Positions 1 through 5,882 of a stretch of DNA of 7,477 nt are shown in pieces (position 1 is the first letter of the stretch; every line of letters starts with the position of its first letter). Below the pieces are notes generated by a model. That model was not told where the DNA came from. It did not search any database and saw only the letters and a program-made list of their open reading frames with translations. Source of the DNA: Oscillospiraceae bacterium (GTDB lineage: Bacteria > Bacillota > Clostridia > Oscillospirales > Oscillospiraceae). The position numbers and the translations under genes were made by a program. The DNA lies in contig JAHHRR010000065.1 of NCBI GenBank assembly GCA_020025655.1, positions 1-7,477 of the forward strand. Reading direction: 5' to 3'.

Positions 1-1221
1 AACCATTGCTATATAGAACGGTAATATGTTCTTCATTACCCTCTCAACCGGCATCTTTCCTACTGCACATCCGGTAAACAGTGCTAAGCCAACAGGAGGT
101 GTGCATGCACCCACTGCAAGATTCAGAAGCATCATAATTCCAAACTGTACGGGATCCATACCGATTTGCTGAATTACAGGAAGCAGAATCGGAGTTGTAA
201 TTATGATAAGTGGTGCAACGTCCATAATGCAGCCGAGGAAAAGCAGCATAAGGTTAATAAGCAGAAGTAAAATATACGGATTGCTTGTAAGATTCAATAG
301 CGCATTCGTAATCATCTGCGGCACACGCAGGTAACTCAGGCAATAACCAAAGCCGCTTGCAGCTGCTATTATACTCAGAACCATACCGAGCGTTTTTCCG
401 CATCTCAGAAGAATCCCAGAGATTTCAGAAAAAGGTGTACGATAACAAATAAATGTCAGGAAAAATGCGTAAATACATGCGATAGCTGCACTTTCTGTTG
501 CAGTGAAAAATCCTGTGCAAACACCCAGCAGAATAATTACTATGGTCATAAGTCCGGGCAGGGAATTAAGTGCAATTCGCAGGGCTTGTTTGACAGTATA
601 TGTTTTTCCGCGGGGGTAGTTTCTTTTATGGGCAATGATTCCTGAAACCACAAGGAGTGCCAGTGCCAGCAGACATCCGGGAATAATTCCTCCGAGAAAC
701 AGTCTGCCGCAGGACACGCCTCCAGCCGCCATAGCAAAAATAACCATATTGTGACTTGGCGGGATTATCATAGACTGTGTAGCACTGGTCACAGTGACAT
801 TTATCGCATAGTCACGGTCATATCCCTGTTTCTCCATGAGCGGTATCATGGTGGCTCCTATAGAAGATATATCAGCAGTGGCGCTTCCGGAAACAGCTCC
901 GAAAAAGGTGGATGCCAAAATATTTACATATGCCATTCCTCCACGGAAACGCCCAACGAAAATATCAGCAAAATCTACAAGCCTGTCTGATATTCCGCCT
1001 GTCATCATAATTTCACCGGCTATAATAAAAAAAGGAACTGCTAAAAGACTGAAAGACTGAATACCGGTGGTAAGTCGTTGCCATATAGTCATTACAGGTA
1101 TGCCCATAAACAGACAGGTAAGAAGCGAAGACCCTATAAGTGAAAAGCACACCGGTATACGAAATCCCACCATTATTATGAAGCTGCCAAGCAGTATAAT
1201 TGTTCCAACTGTGGTATTCAC
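1..1221 (-). CDS. dctM: TRAP transporter large permease DctM (C-terminus cut by window edge)
   Basis: This is the large membrane subunit of a tripartite ATP-independent periplasmic (TRAP) transporter, the ion-coupled permease that pairs with DctQ and receives substrate from DctP. I translated 407 uninterrupted codons ending exactly at base 1. Family members are usually about 425-430 residues, so roughly 20 residues are missing. The protein is almost entirely hydrophobic. It shows the hallmark DctM blocks: SGSATADISSIGATMIP near residue 110, an IIPPSHNMVIF segment near 155, an ATESAA turn, and a late GACTPPVGLALF block followed by LPFY. The start is a GTG whose GTGA overlaps the dctQ stop by four bases. 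A GGGGG tract about 10 bases upstream serves as ribosome site, which implies translational coupling to dctQ. DctM identity is certain as a family; the substrate cannot be read from this subunit. Confidence 0.95.
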   Translation of the reverse strand, partial: MNTTVGTIILLGSFIIMVGFRIPVCFSLIGSSLLTCLFMGIPVMTIWQRLTTGIQSFSLLAVPFFIIAGEIMMTGGISDRLVDFADIFVGRFRGGMAYVNILASTFFGAVSGSATADISSIGATMIPLMEKQGYDRDYAINVTVTSATQSMIIPPSHNMVIFAMAAGGVSCGRLFLGGIIPGCLLALALLVVSGIIAHKRNYPRGKTYTVKQALRIALNSLPGLMTIVIILLGVCTGFFTATESAAIACIYAFFLTFICYRTPFSEISGILLRCGKTLGMVLSIIAAASGFGYCLSYLRVPQMITNALLNLTSNPYILLLLINLMLLFLGCIMDVAPLIIITTPILLPVIQQIGMDPVQFGIMMLLNLAVGACTPPVGLALFTGCAVGKMPVERVMKNILPFYIAMV

Positions 1222-1736
1222 TCTTTAAACGCCCCCTTTATATAGTTATCAGCAGTTTCGCTTCCGGAAATTCCCAGAAGCCTCAAAATTATATGTATAC
1301 AGCTCATAAAGCCTGCAATTGGTGTGGGTAAATAAATAACAGATGTAGGCCACTGTGTTGCAGGCATAACAGAAGCTACTCCATAAATCGTTAATTTTAT
1401 TCCTGTATAGAACATCATCGAACATATCACCAACAGGATTATATTATTTAAAAATTCAATCACTTTTCGAACCGGCTGTGTAAAGCCTGAGACAAAAAGC
1501 TGTACTCGTAAATGCAAATCATATCTCACCCCGATGGCCATGGAAAAGAAGGTGATATATATGAAGCAAATCAAAGATATTTCTTCAGACCACGGTATAC
1601 TGTACTTAAATAATGCTCTAAGAAGAACCTGCACCGCAATAAGAAGGGTAATAAAGACAAGCATAACTTTAACAACCAATTCAAACGCTTTATAAATGTA
1701 ATCAATATATTTATTGATTATTTCTTTCCAATGCAT
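1218..1736 (-). CDS. dctQ: TRAP transporter small permease DctQ
   Basis: This is the small four-helix membrane subunit of the TRAP transporter, acting with DctM in the cytoplasmic membrane. The product is 172 residues, normal for the family. Hydrophobic helices fall at about 18-42, 53-71, 91-117 and 133-155. The family signature is visible as the PWSEE motif (48-52), which opens the second helix, and RYDLHLRV (71-78), which follows it. I chose the ATG at 1736 because GAGGAGG lies 9 bases upstream. A longer reading from a GTG at 1754 would put that ribosome site inside the coding region and is unlikely. The gene sits 112 bases after dctP, behind a stable hairpin, and overlaps dctM by four bases. 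Expression of the two permease genes is therefore probably coupled and set apart from dctP. Confidence 0.95.
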   Translation of the reverse strand: MHWKEIINKYIDYIYKAFELVVKVMLVFITLLIAVQVLLRALFKYSIPWSEEISLICFIYITFFSMAIGVRYDLHLRVQLFVSGFTQPVRKVIEFLNNIILLVICSMMFYTGIKLTIYGVASVMPATQWPTSVIYLPTPIAGFMSCIHIILRLLGISGSETADNYIKGAFKE

Positions 1737-1745
1737 TATTTGATG

Positions 1746-1752
1746 CCTCCTC
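1746..1752 (-). promoter_or_regulatory. Ribosome binding site of dctQ
   Basis: GAGGAGG lies 9 bases before the ATG at 1736. It fixes the dctQ start and rules out the upstream in-frame GTG at 1754, which would overlap this site. Confidence 0.85.
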
Positions 1753-1796
1753 ACTTGACCATAACAACTACATTCTCATATAGTTCACTGACCAAA

Positions 1797-1831
1797 ATGC
1801 CGCCCAAGAACCATCTGTTCCCAGGCGGCAT
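1797..1831 (-). terminator. Hairpin between dctP and dctQ: attenuator, partial terminator or RNA stabiliser
   Basis: Read on the transcript strand, two 15-base arms pair without mismatch around a 5-base loop (AGATG). Twelve pairs are Watson-Crick and three are G-U. The outer eight pairs are AUGCCGCC with GGCGGCAU. The stem begins 17 bases after the dctP stop and is followed by a short U stretch (UUUU including the last stem base, then GG). The U run is too short for a full-strength intrinsic terminator. It may therefore let some transcription continue into dctQM or protect the dctP 3' end. Making the binding protein in excess over the permease is typical of binding-protein-dependent transporters. 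The structure is seen directly; its function is inferred. Confidence 0.75.
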
Positions 1832-1848
1832 ATGTAATCACTCTATTT

Positions 1849-2889
1849 TTAGTATGCAGTATTCTCTATTTGCTCAACCAGTTCGGCATATTCCGCACCA
1901 TATTTATCGTATACCGGCTGCATTGCTTCACGGAAAGCTGCGATTGTCTCTGCATCGGGAGTAACAATAGTCATGCCTCCCTCTGCAAGTTTATCAAGAG
2001 CTTCATTTTCGGTATCAAGCCATGCGTTAATCATATTTGTCTGAAGATTATCAGCACACTCCTGAATAACTGCCTGATCTTCTGCACTGAGTTTGTTCCA
2101 AATATTAGAACTCATGAGAACCATCTCAGGCATTATATTATGGCGATCTACTATAAGATAATCACAAAGTTCGTTGTGGCTCATGTCAATAACACGAGGG
2201 ATATTGTTCTCTGCACCATCAACAACACCAGTCTGCAATGCACTATATACCTCATTGCCTGACATAGAGATTGGAACTGCGCCCAGACAGCTGACAGTAT
2301 CACCATAGATTGCACTCTGCATTACTCTTATTTTGACATCTTTGAAATCATCAATGGAGTTCAGCGGCTTAGTTGCATAGAAGCATCTGCTGCCCGCATC
2401 AAGCCAGCACAAGCCTTTAAGTCCTGTGCTCTCCATGCTGTCCAGTAAATCCTGTCCAATCTGTGTATTCATAACAGCCCAGAGATGATCCTCGCTCTTA
2501 AACAGGTACGGGAGGCTCATAAGATTAAGCTGTTCATTGAAGCCGGTTAATGCACCCATGCTTGACTTGGTAAAATCAAGACTGCCCATCTGCACCTGCT
2601 CAACGCAAGCCTTTTCTTCACCTAACTGGCCACCTGCATAAACCTCAATTTTAATTCTGCCGTTAGTTTTTTCTGCCACCTCATCAGCAAACTTATATAT
2701 CTGTACAGTAGATACATAATCCTCTGAAGAGTCTGTTGCAAAACGAAGTGTCATCTCGGGAGATGCTGCTTCCTCTTTAACAGGGGTTTTTTCTACCTGT
2801 GCCGTTTCCTGCGGCGCTGCGGAATTGCCGCAGGCTGCCAAAGCAAAAATCAGGCTCATTAAAACTACGATGCTTACGATTTTTTTCAT
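1849..2889 (-). CDS. dctP: TRAP transporter substrate-binding lipoprotein DctP
   Basis: This is the extracytoplasmic solute-binding protein of the TRAP transporter, which captures an organic acid and hands it to DctQM. It is 346 residues long. The N-terminus is a lipoprotein signal with a lysine start, a hydrophobic core and the lipobox LAAC, giving a lipidated Cys20; an acidic, Ala-rich linker follows. The binding domain begins at about residue 45. It carries the family blocks GGQLGEEK (86-93), LPYLF (126-130), GSR (166-168), KIRVMQS (186-192) and GVVDGAENN (221-229). Arg188 in KIRVM is in the position of the conserved arginine that holds the substrate carboxylate in characterised TRAP binding proteins. 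I chose ATG 2889 because AAGGAGAG lies 6 bases upstream and the signal peptide begins there. The 43-codon upstream extension is non-coding in character. The adjacent KDG-type kinases and aldolase suggest a uronate or aldonate ligand; this is inference. Confidence 0.95.
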   Translation of the reverse strand: MKKIVSIVVLMSLIFALAACGNSAAPQETAQVEKTPVKEEAASPEMTLRFATDSSEDYVSTVQIYKFADEVAEKTNGRIKIEVYAGGQLGEEKACVEQVQMGSLDFTKSSMGALTGFNEQLNLMSLPYLFKSEDHLWAVMNTQIGQDLLDSMESTGLKGLCWLDAGSRCFYATKPLNSIDDFKDVKIRVMQSAIYGDTVSCLGAVPISMSGNEVYSALQTGVVDGAENNIPRVIDMSHNELCDYLIVDRHNIMPEMVLMSSNIWNKLSAEDQAVIQECADNLQTNMINAWLDTENEALDKLAEGGMTIVTPDAETIAAFREAMQPVYDKYGAEYAELVEQIENTAY

Positions 2890-2895
2890 GTTTTT

Positions 2896-2903
2896 CTCTC
2901 CTT
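2896..2903 (-). promoter_or_regulatory. Ribosome binding site of dctP
   Basis: AAGGAGAG lies 6 bases before ATG 2889. It supports the start that places the lipoprotein signal at the N-terminus, not a start further upstream. Confidence 0.85.
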
Positions 2904-2983
2904 TTATTTTTTTCCGTATCAAACAAACTTCCTTCCGGTAAGTCTGATATGTACAAACACTTTGGCCGGTGTCACAATGTAAC

Positions 2984-2994
2984 ATGTCATACAT
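2984..2994. promoter_or_regulatory. Possible second regulator site upstream of dctP
   Basis: The minus strand reads ATGTATGACAT, a 4-3-4 inverted repeat. Its central nine bases, TGTATGACA, are identical to the core of the palindrome at 3770-3784 in front of the regulator gene. The outer bases are A and T, where the FadR-type consensus has T and A, so the match is imperfect. The neighbouring bases 2970-2984 hold further TGT/ACA half-sites. The site overlaps a weak candidate -10 box, where a repressor would be expected to act. Confidence 0.4.
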
Positions 2995-3023
2995 CATATA
3001 TCTTAAAAAATAAAACACGACAA
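2993..3023 (-). promoter_or_regulatory. Weak candidate promoter for dctPQM
   Basis: On the minus strand, TTGTCG (3023-3018) could be a -35. Two -10 candidates overlap: TATATG at 17-base spacing and the better-matching TATGAT at 19-base spacing. The region is AT-rich and lies in the 144-base gap between the regulator and dctP. I see no terminator after the regulator, so dctP may also be reached by read-through from the promoter at 3794-3822. Confidence 0.3.
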
Positions 3024-3033
3024 AATACGTGCT

Positions 3034-3729
3034 CTATTTTTCATTCTGGAAGAATCTAGCCAGACGTGCAAGATTATATTCAGCGTGACTGTCGTATAGT
3101 TTGAGTACATGCTTTATATTGCCGTTTATAATATCGTTTGCAATATCTTCATGCATTTCAACGCCCATACTGTGGCTGCCCGGAACTTTATTCATCTCTT
3201 TGAAAATTTCTATTATCATTTCCCTGTTGGCTAACATAGAACGCTTCAGAAAATCATTATGTGAGCAGCTTACTACTGCATAATGAAATTCAAAATCACG
3301 ATTACTGAATTCTTCAACATTGCCTAATGCTTCACGCATACGCTCAACGCAGTTTTCAAGTAACGTAAAATCCTCTTGCTTTCCATATTTTGCAGACAGC
3401 TCAATAGCAGAATACTCAACACTCTTTCTGAACTGTATCATACTGAGATATGTCTCTTCTGTAAGCGCAATATGTGCATCAGGAACAGAGTAGTTTTGCG
3501 GGTTTGAAACAAATGTGCCAAGCCCTTGCCGTGTCACAACAAGACATTCACTTCTAAGCCTCTGTAAAGCCTCTCTAATTACCACTCTGCTTACCGAAAA
3601 TTGAGATGCCAGTTTATTTTCACTCGCCAGCTTCTCTCCTTCGCTCCATGTCCCGGAAAGGATCATATCCCGGATTTGCTTATGAACTTCGTCTACAAGA
3701 TTCTTTTTTTCAATTTTAACTATTTCCAA
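3034..3729 (-). CDS. GntR-family transcriptional regulator, FadR subfamily with FCD domain
   Basis: This is a ligand-responsive DNA-binding regulator that probably controls this sugar-acid locus. From a TTG start at 3729 it is 231 residues. A winged helix-turn-helix occupies about residues 10-75, with the GntR signature from LASENKLASQFSVSR through VIREALQRL and a wing at RQGLGTFV. The C-terminal FCD domain contains DxxFH (Asp145, His149), then His193 and His215. This is the complete Asp-His-His-His set that binds metal and anchors acidic effectors in this family. The start is uncertain. TTG 3729 has AAAAAGG 10 bases upstream, whereas TTG 3738 has the same purine tract only 1 base away. The gene stands between the catabolic genes and the transporter, behind its own strong promoter and a palindrome, so autorepression relieved by a pathway intermediate is likely. 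The exact effector is unknown. Confidence 0.93.
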   Translation of the reverse strand: MEIVKIEKKNLVDEVHKQIRDMILSGTWSEGEKLASENKLASQFSVSRVVIREALQRLRSECLVVTRQGLGTFVSNPQNYSVPDAHIALTEETYLSMIQFRKSVEYSAIELSAKYGKQEDFTLLENCVERMREALGNVEEFSNRDFEFHYAVVSCSHNDFLKRSMLANREMIIEIFKEMNKVPGSHSMGVEMHEDIANDIINGNIKHVLKLYDSHAEYNLARLARFFQNEK

Positions 3730-3769
3730 TTCAAACAAACCTTTTTCATAGTGATAGAAGTCACTTGTA

Positions 3770-3784
3770 ACTTGTATGACAAGT
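3770..3784. promoter_or_regulatory. Probable operator of the GntR/FadR regulator
   Basis: The plus strand shows ACTTGT, ATG, ACAAGT, a perfect 6-3-6 inverted repeat. Its core, TTGTATGACAA, fits the T-N-G-T-N3-A-C-N-A pattern established for FadR-subfamily GntR proteins. The left half-site ACTTGTA is tandemly duplicated (3763-3776), so an alternative wider dyad, TCACTTGT (3761-3768) with ACAAGTGA (3779-3786), shares the same right arm. The site lies just downstream of the -10 box at 3794-3799, covering about +3 to +17 of the predicted transcript. That position would block transcription start. Confidence 0.7.
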
Positions 3785-3793
3785 GATGTATTG

Positions 3794-3822
3794 AGTATAT
3801 CTACTGTTTATTATTCTGTCAA
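3794..3822 (-). promoter_or_regulatory. Sigma-A-type promoter of the regulator gene, probably reaching the transporter
   Basis: On the minus strand a perfect -35 box, TTGACA (3822-3817), is followed after exactly 17 bases by TATACT (3799-3794), one base from the consensus -10. Start of transcription is expected near 3787, about 58 bases before the chosen start of the regulator. The near-consensus match with an adjacent operator suggests a strong promoter held down by a repressor. Confidence 0.8.
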
Positions 3823-3847
3823 TCACTTAAAATAAAGTTTATTTGAC

Positions 3848-3879
3848 TTTCACAAACAACTGCTAAATTCCTTGTGAAA
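3848..3879 (-). terminator. Weak hairpin after the dehydrogenase gene
   Basis: TTTCACAA and TTGTGAAA form an 8-base inverted repeat with a 16-base loop, extendable by two G-U pairs on the transcript. It starts 10 bases after the stop at 3890. The following sequence is AT-rich but has no clean U run. Termination of the catabolic operon here is possible but poorly supported, and read-through into the regulator is equally possible. Confidence 0.3.
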
Positions 3880-3889
3880 ACTGCCCTGC

Positions 3890-4831
3890 TTACACTATGC
3901 TGTATCGTACTTCCCGGTTTTCTTTGATTGCAATTACATTCTCTGCGCATACCATGCTAACTGCATTTATAGCTTCATTTGAATATGATGCCATATGCGG
4001 CAGTACTGTTACCTGTTCCATTTCAAGCAGCGGGTTTCCGAATGGAGGCTCTTTTTTTGTTACATCCATTCCGGCTCCGTAAAGCTTTCCGGATACTAAT
4101 GCTTGAACCAAAGCCTCTTCATCTACCAGTCCACCTCTGGCGGTATTTATGAGTATTGCTCCATCCTTCATTTTTGCAATCGCTTCTGAATCAATAATGT
4201 TCTCGGTGTCGGCTGTAAGCGGCATGTGTAATGACACTATATCACTGCCTGCAAGAAGTTCATCCATAGTAACCTTACGTACTTCTCTGAATTCTTCCGG
4301 CAGAACATCTACATACGGATCATACATGATTATATTCATTCCAAAGCCCTTTGCACGCCTTGCAACACACTTTGCAATTGCTCCGAACCCCATAAGCCCC
4401 AGAGTCTTTTTGTAGACATCCTTTCCCATAACAGGTTCAGCGTGTCCCGCCTTAAGTCGATTAGCTCCCAAGCTGATTTTTCTGGAAATATCTATCATAA
4501 GGCAGATTGCTGTATCTGCAACAGCATTTGAATTCATTGCAGGAACATTTGTTACCTTGATTCCCAATTCTTTTGCAGCCTGAATGTCAGTATTATCAAC
4601 GCCTGTACCATGCCTGCAAATGATTTTCAGTTTATTGGCCTTCTGCATATTCTCCCTTGTAATGGGATGAGCGCCAATTATAATTGCTTCACAATCTGCG
4701 AGATTTTCATCTAACACTTCTGAGCTTATCTCGCCACTTAGACGTTTAAACTGAATGCCTGCACTTTTCAGCAGCTCCTCAGGCTCTGAACTTACTTTGG
4801 AAAACGAACGTGAAGTTATTAAAATTTTCAA
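3890..4831 (-). CDS. D-isomer-specific 2-hydroxyacid dehydrogenase (phosphoglycerate/glyoxylate dehydrogenase-like)
   Basis: This is an NAD(P)-dependent oxidoreductase that interconverts a 2-keto acid and a D-2-hydroxy acid in the cytoplasm. It is 313 residues, the length of the short members without a C-terminal ACT domain. The substrate loop RHGTGVDN is at 73-80. The Rossmann motif GLMGFG (145-150) is followed by an acidic residue at the end of strand 2 (YDPY, Asp171), which suggests NAD rather than NADP. The catalytic triad is intact: Arg232 (in NTARGG), Glu261 (KKEPP) and His279 (LPHMAS). The start is a TTG at 4831 overlapping the kinase stop as TTGA, with GGAAGAGGG 9 bases upstream. Auto-annotation would probably call it 3-phosphoglycerate dehydrogenase. 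However, its operon position and the absence of serine-pathway neighbours argue for a sugar-acid-derived substrate such as hydroxypyruvate, glyoxylate or a keto-aldonate. The family is certain; the substrate is open. Confidence 0.92.
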   Translation of the reverse strand: MKILITSRSFSKVSSEPEELLKSAGIQFKRLSGEISSEVLDENLADCEAIIIGAHPITRENMQKANKLKIICRHGTGVDNTDIQAAKELGIKVTNVPAMNSNAVADTAICLMIDISRKISLGANRLKAGHAEPVMGKDVYKKTLGLMGFGAIAKCVARRAKGFGMNIIMYDPYVDVLPEEFREVRKVTMDELLAGSDIVSLHMPLTADTENIIDSEAIAKMKDGAILINTARGGLVDEEALVQALVSGKLYGAGMDVTKKEPPFGNPLLEMEQVTVLPHMASYSNEAINAVSMVCAENVIAIKENREVRYSIV

Positions 4832-5838
4832 TGAATAATACCCTCTTCCAATTTCATTTTATTCTTCGTCGGGCTGGACTGCAATTGCAACAGTCCTGAG
4901 CATGCCAGAGGTAGATTATTTTCTGTATATACAATTGTTTCTGTCTCCGGTGATGCAATTTCCAGAAGTATCTTATACGTTTCTGCCATAATACCGCTGC
5001 CGGCAATTACGACTTTCCTCACCCCCTGCCACTTGCCGGTAAGATTCTTTAGTAAGCAGTCAATTATTCCTCCCTGAACAACTCCCTCAAGATATGAGGA
5101 AACCTGTGCATCATTTTCATCTGTCAGAATGTGCATCGCATGCCCAATACATACAGCCCGGTTAAAGCCGTACTCTCTGAGGCAGCTGTGTCCAAACGCC
5201 AAATGTTCTCTATCCGGCACAAAGTTACTGTTACATAGCGGATCAGACAGTACAGATGAGGATTGCAGCGCACAATAAAGCTCCCCCGAAAACATGGAAA
5301 GGATATCTGCAATAACCGCATCCTTTATAAGCAGTGCATGAGTGTGTGAGCCGGGAAACAACGCCACAAAATTCTCTGTCCTCAGCTCAGGCAACTCCCT
5401 CAGCAGCCCAAATGCTTCTGTCTCTTCGCCTCGAATACTATGTATGTCTGCTATTGCCTGCAAACTATTTCCCCTGCGCAGCGTTTTAACCCCCGGAATT
5501 ATGTGTATTGTTCGTTTTAACACCCTGTTCTCTTCATAAGCATATACTCCTTCGTAAAGCTTTTCTCCGCTGAGAGGGATGCTCATATGAGGTACTTCAA
5601 CAATACCAAACGGACTGGAAACAACTCCGCAGGCATATATCCGAGAAATATCCTTGCCCTTTGAAACCTCTGAAGCTTCATCCAGCATACATTTCATCTG
5701 CTCAAGAAGTTCATTTTTTTCTGAGTGTATGGATACATCACGGCAGCCATAATGTCTCTTGCAATCATATATGAGCTTCTCCCCTTCCAAAAGGTAAAGC
5801 CTCAAATTGGACGTACCTACATCAAATAAAGCCTGCAA
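4828..5838 (-). CDS. dgoK: 2-dehydro-3-deoxygalactonokinase (DgoK family)
   Basis: DgoK enzymes phosphorylate 2-dehydro-3-deoxygalactonate with ATP to give KDPGal, the substrate of a DgoA/Eda-type aldolase. From the TTG at 5838 the protein has 336 residues, slightly longer than typical. Family features are DVGTSNLR at 6-13 (phosphate-binding first strand of the actin-like ATPase fold), IRGEETEAFG near 135-144 (the signature block), PGSH at 162-165, FSGE at 183-186 in place of the common MTGE, and IAGSGIMAE near 278. I preferred TTG 5838 because GGGAG lies 8 bases upstream. The ATG at 5853 has no ribosome site and contains that GGGAG, but it would add only five residues. It follows kdgK by 44 bases and overlaps the dehydrogenase by four. 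Substrate could have drifted from KDGal within this diverged family. Confidence 0.88.
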   Translation of the reverse strand: MQALFDVGTSNLRLYLLEGEKLIYDCKRHYGCRDVSIHSEKNELLEQMKCMLDEASEVSKGKDISRIYACGVVSSPFGIVEVPHMSIPLSGEKLYEGVYAYEENRVLKRTIHIIPGVKTLRRGNSLQAIADIHSIRGEETEAFGLLRELPELRTENFVALFPGSHTHALLIKDAVIADILSMFSGELYCALQSSSVLSDPLCNSNFVPDREHLAFGHSCLREYGFNRAVCIGHAMHILTDENDAQVSSYLEGVVQGGIIDCLLKNLTGKWQGVRKVVIAGSGIMAETYKILLEIASPETETIVYTENNLPLACSGLLQLQSSPTKNKMKLEEGIIH

Positions 5839-5846
5839 TAAATCAG

Positions 5847-5851
5847 CTCCC
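5847..5851 (-). promoter_or_regulatory. Ribosome binding site suggesting a TTG start for dgoK
   Basis: GGGAG is 8 bases before TTG 5838. It lies inside the reading frame that would begin at ATG 5853, which itself has no purine-rich site upstream. This favours initiation at TTG; use of both starts remains possible. Confidence 0.55.
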
Positions 5852-5882
5852 ATTTACAGTATTACTTTATTGTTTTGATCAT

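Noticed and set aside
546..737. 63-codon minus-strand ORF within dctM
   Set aside because: It is out of frame with the continuous 407-codon dctM reading, and the Cys/Trp-rich translation has no domain.
751..1060. Two overlapping plus-strand ORFs opposite the first half of dctM
   Set aside because: Both are antisense to conserved DctM motifs and have no features of a real protein.
1870..2262. 130-codon plus-strand ORF inside dctP
   Set aside because: It is antisense to a well-supported lipoprotein gene. Its product is Cys/Ile-rich with no recognisable domain, and it has no ribosome site that stands out.
2890..3018. 43-codon N-terminal extension of dctP
   Set aside because: It would bury the ribosome site and lipoprotein signal inside the protein. 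The extension is Cys/Tyr-rich and unlike the family, so this stretch is an untranslated leader.
3848..3879. A clear Rho-independent terminator for the catabolic operon
   Set aside because: The stem is AT-rich with a 16-base loop and no U run, so it is listed only as a low-confidence candidate.
3786..3889. Catabolite-repression (CcpA cre) site near the promoter
   Set aside because: I scanned for a WTGNAANCGNWNNCW-like element and found no acceptable match in this stretch.
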